Below, piece by piece: positions 14,102-15,851 of a stretch of 15,851 bases of DNA. The position numbers and the translations under genes are program-made. Within the stretch, counting starts at the first letter, position 1. Every line of letters begins with the position of its first letter. Under the pieces are notes generated by a model. That model did no database searches and was not told the origin of the DNA. It was given only the letters and a program-made list of their open reading frames with translations. This DNA is from Methylocapsa sp. (GTDB lineage Bacteria; Pseudomonadota; Alphaproteobacteria; Rhizobiales; Beijerinckiaceae), in the NCBI GenBank assembly GCA_017353815.1, contig JAFMSB010000011.1, positions 1 through 15,851 on the forward strand, in the 5' to 3' direction.

Positions 14102-14137
14102 CCGGATCGCCCCTATCATCCGGATCGCCGCTATCAT
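14102..14137. repeat. Two-copy 18-base tandem repeat upstream of the phosphatase gene
   Basis: The unit CCGGATCGCC-N-CTATCAT occurs at 14102-14119 and again directly at 14120-14137, differing at one base only. It lies in the 232-base divergent region between the rhomboid and phosphatase genes, 65 bases before the chosen gph start. It could be a duplicated operator or simple slippage. Confidence 0.7.
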
Positions 14138-14201
14138 AAGGACTGGCGGGGAGGGCGCTTTTGCCTTGACTGGGATTGATGCGCGCCTTACCGCTTCTGC
14201 A

Positions 14202-14918
14202 ATGCAGCAATTTCCGCCTCCGCTCCTCGTTTTTGATCTCGACGGCACTTTGGCCGATACGGCGGCCGATCTTGTTGGAACCCTCAACGTCACCCTAGCC
14301 CGCGAAGGCCTTGGACCCGTTCCGCTTAAGGACGCCCGGGCCTTTGTCGGCGGAGGGGCGAGAGCGCTGATCGAGCGCGGGCTGGCGGCCCACGGCATAA
14401 CGGCAGCCGAGGCGCGCCTCGATGATTTGCTTGCCGCTTTCATGGCCCATTACGAGGACCATATCGCCGACAATACGGAACTTTTTCCAGGGGCAGCCGA
14501 AGCTCTCGGCCGGTTCGAGGCAGCTGGCTTTATCTTTGCCATCTGCACCAACAAGGCCGAGCATGCCTCGCTCTTGCTTTTGCGCGCGCTCGGCATTGAA
14601 TCGCGGTTCCGGACGATTTGCGGCAAGGACACGTTTGGCGTCAACAAGCCCAATGGCGCCGCCCTGCTCCGGACGATTGCGCGGGCGGGCGGTGATCCGG
14701 ACCGTGCGGTCATGATTGGCGACTCGAAGACCGACATCGATACCGCCCACAACGCCGGTGTTCCCGTCATCGCCGTCAGCTTCGGCTACACCAAAGAGCC
14801 CGCGGCCTTATTCGGCCCCGACCGGGTAATCGGAGACTACAGCGAATTATGGGATGCTATCCACGCACTCCGGATCGGGCAAGCGCGCGCCTTGACTCAA
14901 AAAAGAGCGCATCTTTAA
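14202..14918 (+). CDS. gph: Phosphoglycolate phosphatase-like HAD hydrolase
   Basis: This 238-residue HAD-superfamily phosphatase best matches phosphoglycolate phosphatase, which removes 2-phosphoglycolate. Motif I FDLDGTLADT (11-20) has the nucleophile Asp12 and Asp14; motif II is Thr116 in ICTNK; motif III is Lys149 in NKPNG; motif IV is GDSKTDIDTAHNAGV (173-187) with Asp174 and Asp178. The alpha-helical cap lies between about 22 and 90. The AVSFGYT segment near 191-197 is typical of Gph. The ATG at 14202 gives the usual start just before motif I, though no ribosome site is evident; the frame is open upstream to 14040. Other HAD substrates cannot be excluded by sequence. Confidence 0.92.
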   Translation: MQQFPPPLLVFDLDGTLADTAADLVGTLNVTLAREGLGPVPLKDARAFVGGGARALIERGLAAHGITAAEARLDDLLAAFMAHYEDHIADNTELFPGAAEALGRFEAAGFIFAICTNKAEHASLLLLRALGIESRFRTICGKDTFGVNKPNGAALLRTIARAGGDPDRAVMIGDSKTDIDTAHNAGVPVIAVSFGYTKEPAALFGPDRVIGDYSELWDAIHALRIGQARALTQKRAHL

Positions 14919-15021
14919 TGGTGGGATGAGGCGCTGCGGCGTCTGCGCGCTTTCCGCTCGGCTGGAATCGGCCGGGCGATAAGAAATCGCGCCAAATCAA
15001 CAAGCTGGAGCGAATTCGGGT

Positions 15022-15045
15022 CGCAAAAGTCTGCCAACTTTTGCG
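15022..15045. other. Perfect 9-bp inverted repeat between gph and tRNA-Val
   Basis: CGCAAAAGT (15022-15030) and ACTTTTGCG (15037-15045) pair perfectly around CTGCCA. It ends 13 bases before the tRNA and about 100 bases past the gph stop. It could terminate gph read-through or bind a regulator; no long T-run follows. Confidence 0.6.
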
Positions 15046-15058
15046 CAATTTGCTCTAA

Positions 15059-15133
15059 GGGCGCGTAGCTCAGCGGGAGAGCACTCCCTTCACACGGGAG
15101 GGGTCACAGGTTCAATCCCTGTCGCGCCCACCA
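15059..15133 (+). tRNA. tRNA-Val (anticodon CAC), CCA encoded
   Basis: The cloverleaf is complete: acceptor stem GGGCGCG (15059-15065) with CGCGCCC (15123-15129), D arm AGCTCAGCGGGAGAGC, anticodon stem CTCCC/GGGAG around loop TTCACAC with anticodon CAC at 15091-15093, and T arm ACAGG-TTCAATC-CCTGT (106-122 of the 15000 block). The discriminator A (15130) is followed by an encoded CCA. Anticodon CAC reads the valine codon GUG. Confidence 0.98.
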
Positions 15134-15738
15134 TCTCGGAATCAAAAACTTACATGCTTTAGTCCATGACACGAAGAATGATGAAGTCGCCAAGTCAATC
15201 GGGATCAGTTTGGAAATCACCTTTCTGCGGCCGGAAGGAGGCCTTCACACCGCGCGGTCTGCTATGCTGCGATGCAGGTTTTTGCCCAGCCATGCTAGCG
15301 GGAAATCTTCGCTTCCCTTTTCGCCATTTTGCCCGGAAGCCTGGGGAGGAATCCGCCGGTAAGGATCCACCGCTGCCTCTTACCGTCGCCCTGGCCGGAA
15401 CACCGATCCCCAAACCCCATTTAGCCCTTTTGGATCAGTCTCTTTGCAGTAGCCGCTTGACCAGGATCGGCAATTGAATTTATAGTGAAGGCATGTAAGT
15501 CCTGGATATGATCAGGCTGAGGATACCCTGCGGAAACCAGAGGCTCTCGCACAGGGTTCGCGCCAGGGAAATATCCAGCAACTGCTAACTAAATATCCGC
15601 AACTTCTAAAGAGACGTTTGGCCCGGATAATTGCTTGTGACGAGAAGATATTCGGCACAAGGGGTGTCCCGTTACCAAACGTATAGGCGCGCGGATCGCG
15701 CGAGCTGCAACAACAACTAAGGGCAAAGGAGGAAGGTA
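15134..15738. other. 605-base stretch without a convincing gene
   Basis: Between tRNA-Val and the gene running off the right edge I find no open frame with recognisable protein character; the longest (15166-15477, +) is basic, proline- and cysteine-rich and has no ribosome site. What is visible is a tandem direct repeat at 15569-15609, a CGCGCG-gat-CGCGCG palindrome (15688-15702), and a strong ribosome binding site before 15739. No copy of the tRNA 3' end marks an attachment site inside the window. Confidence 0.5.
15569..15609. repeat. Tandem direct repeat upstream of the right-edge gene
   Basis: AAATATCC-(A)-GCAACT-N-CTAA occurs at 15569-15588 and again at 15591-15609, differing by one inserted A and one substitution. 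The spacing of about 22 bases (two helical turns) on an A+T-rich patch is what tandem regulator sites look like. It lies about 130 bases before the start codon at 15739. Confidence 0.6.
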
Positions 15739-15851
15739 ATGGGCGAGCTCCTGGAAATCGCAAGCTGGGTCGGAACGCCAATTGGGGCTGTGACAGCGGT
15801 AGCTTTTGTCGTCGCCTTGTATTTTTTCGGCCGCTGGGTGCTGACCGACTG
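15739..15851 (+). CDS. N-terminal part of a membrane protein (truncated by window end)
   Basis: An ATG at 15739 follows a strong AGGAGGAAGG ribosome binding site with good spacing. The 37 visible codons encode MGELLEIASWVG followed by a hydrophobic helix (about 13-36, through VVALYFFGRWVL), so the protein is probably membrane-anchored by its N-terminus. The reading frame is still open at the edge. I cannot assign a family from so little. The tandem repeat and the palindrome upstream may belong to its promoter. Confidence 0.6.
   Translation, partial: MGELLEIASWVGTPIGAVTAVAFVVALYFFGRWVLTD

Noticed and set aside
15105..15133. tRNA 3' end as an integration attachment site
   Set aside because: No second copy of the tRNA 3' end and no integrase gene are found in the window.
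15166..15477. 103-codon open frame on the + strand after the tRNA
   Set aside because: No ribosome binding site, no recognisable domain and unusual Cys/Pro/Arg-rich composition.
1..15851. CRISPR array or insertion sequence
   Set aside because: No regularly spaced direct repeats and no transposase-like frame were seen on either strand.

Overview
The window looks like chromosomal DNA of an alphaproteobacterial methanotroph. Its centre is a complete particulate methane monooxygenase operon, pmoC-pmoA-pmoB, on the minus strand. The alphaproteobacterial assignment rests on the flanking genes (a DUF2948 protein, a bacterial transglutaminase-like cysteine peptidase, an ACT-domain prephenate dehydratase with an N-terminus typical of the group) and on intergenic palindromes of the kind common in Rhizobiales. 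From memory, the PmoA sequence is closer to the Methylocapsa / upland-soil-cluster-alpha (Beijerinckiaceae) type than to Methylocystis, Methylosinus or gammaproteobacterial PmoA. That placement is an inference without an alignment.

Layout. Positions 1-1396 hold the end of a DNA-methyltransferase-like gene, then about 600 bases of decayed sequence with two coding-looking tails and two families of intergenic palindromes. Positions 1397-2462 (+) hold a small cupin and a DedA membrane protein. From 2516 to 11088 everything is on the minus strand; in transcription order it is thiD, typA/bipA, a 280-base control region, pmoC, pmoA, pmoB, a secreted membrane-anchored protein of unknown function, a five-helix membrane protein and pheA. 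Positions 11463-14918 hold a DUF2948 protein, a small secreted protein, a transglutaminase-like peptidase, a rhomboid protease and a phosphoglycolate phosphatase. A tRNA-Val(CAC) lies at 15059-15133. About 600 bases follow without a convincing gene, and a membrane protein then runs off the right edge.

How it fits together. PmoC, PmoA and PmoB build the membrane enzyme that oxidises methane to methanol. The CuD and CuC ligands of PmoC and the CuB ligands of PmoB can all be read in the sequence. The PmoB bis-His site is incomplete: glycine stands where Methylococcus has His48. Each spacer between the pmo genes carries a strong stem-loop, which fits processing or differential stability of a polycistronic mRNA. 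The most interesting candidate for something undescribed is the 204-residue protein directly after pmoB. It is exported, should begin with histidine once its signal peptide is removed (as PmoB does), and has one C-terminal membrane helix. It may be a copper-handling or assembly partner of the monooxygenase. The flanking housekeeping genes show no obvious functional link to methane oxidation.
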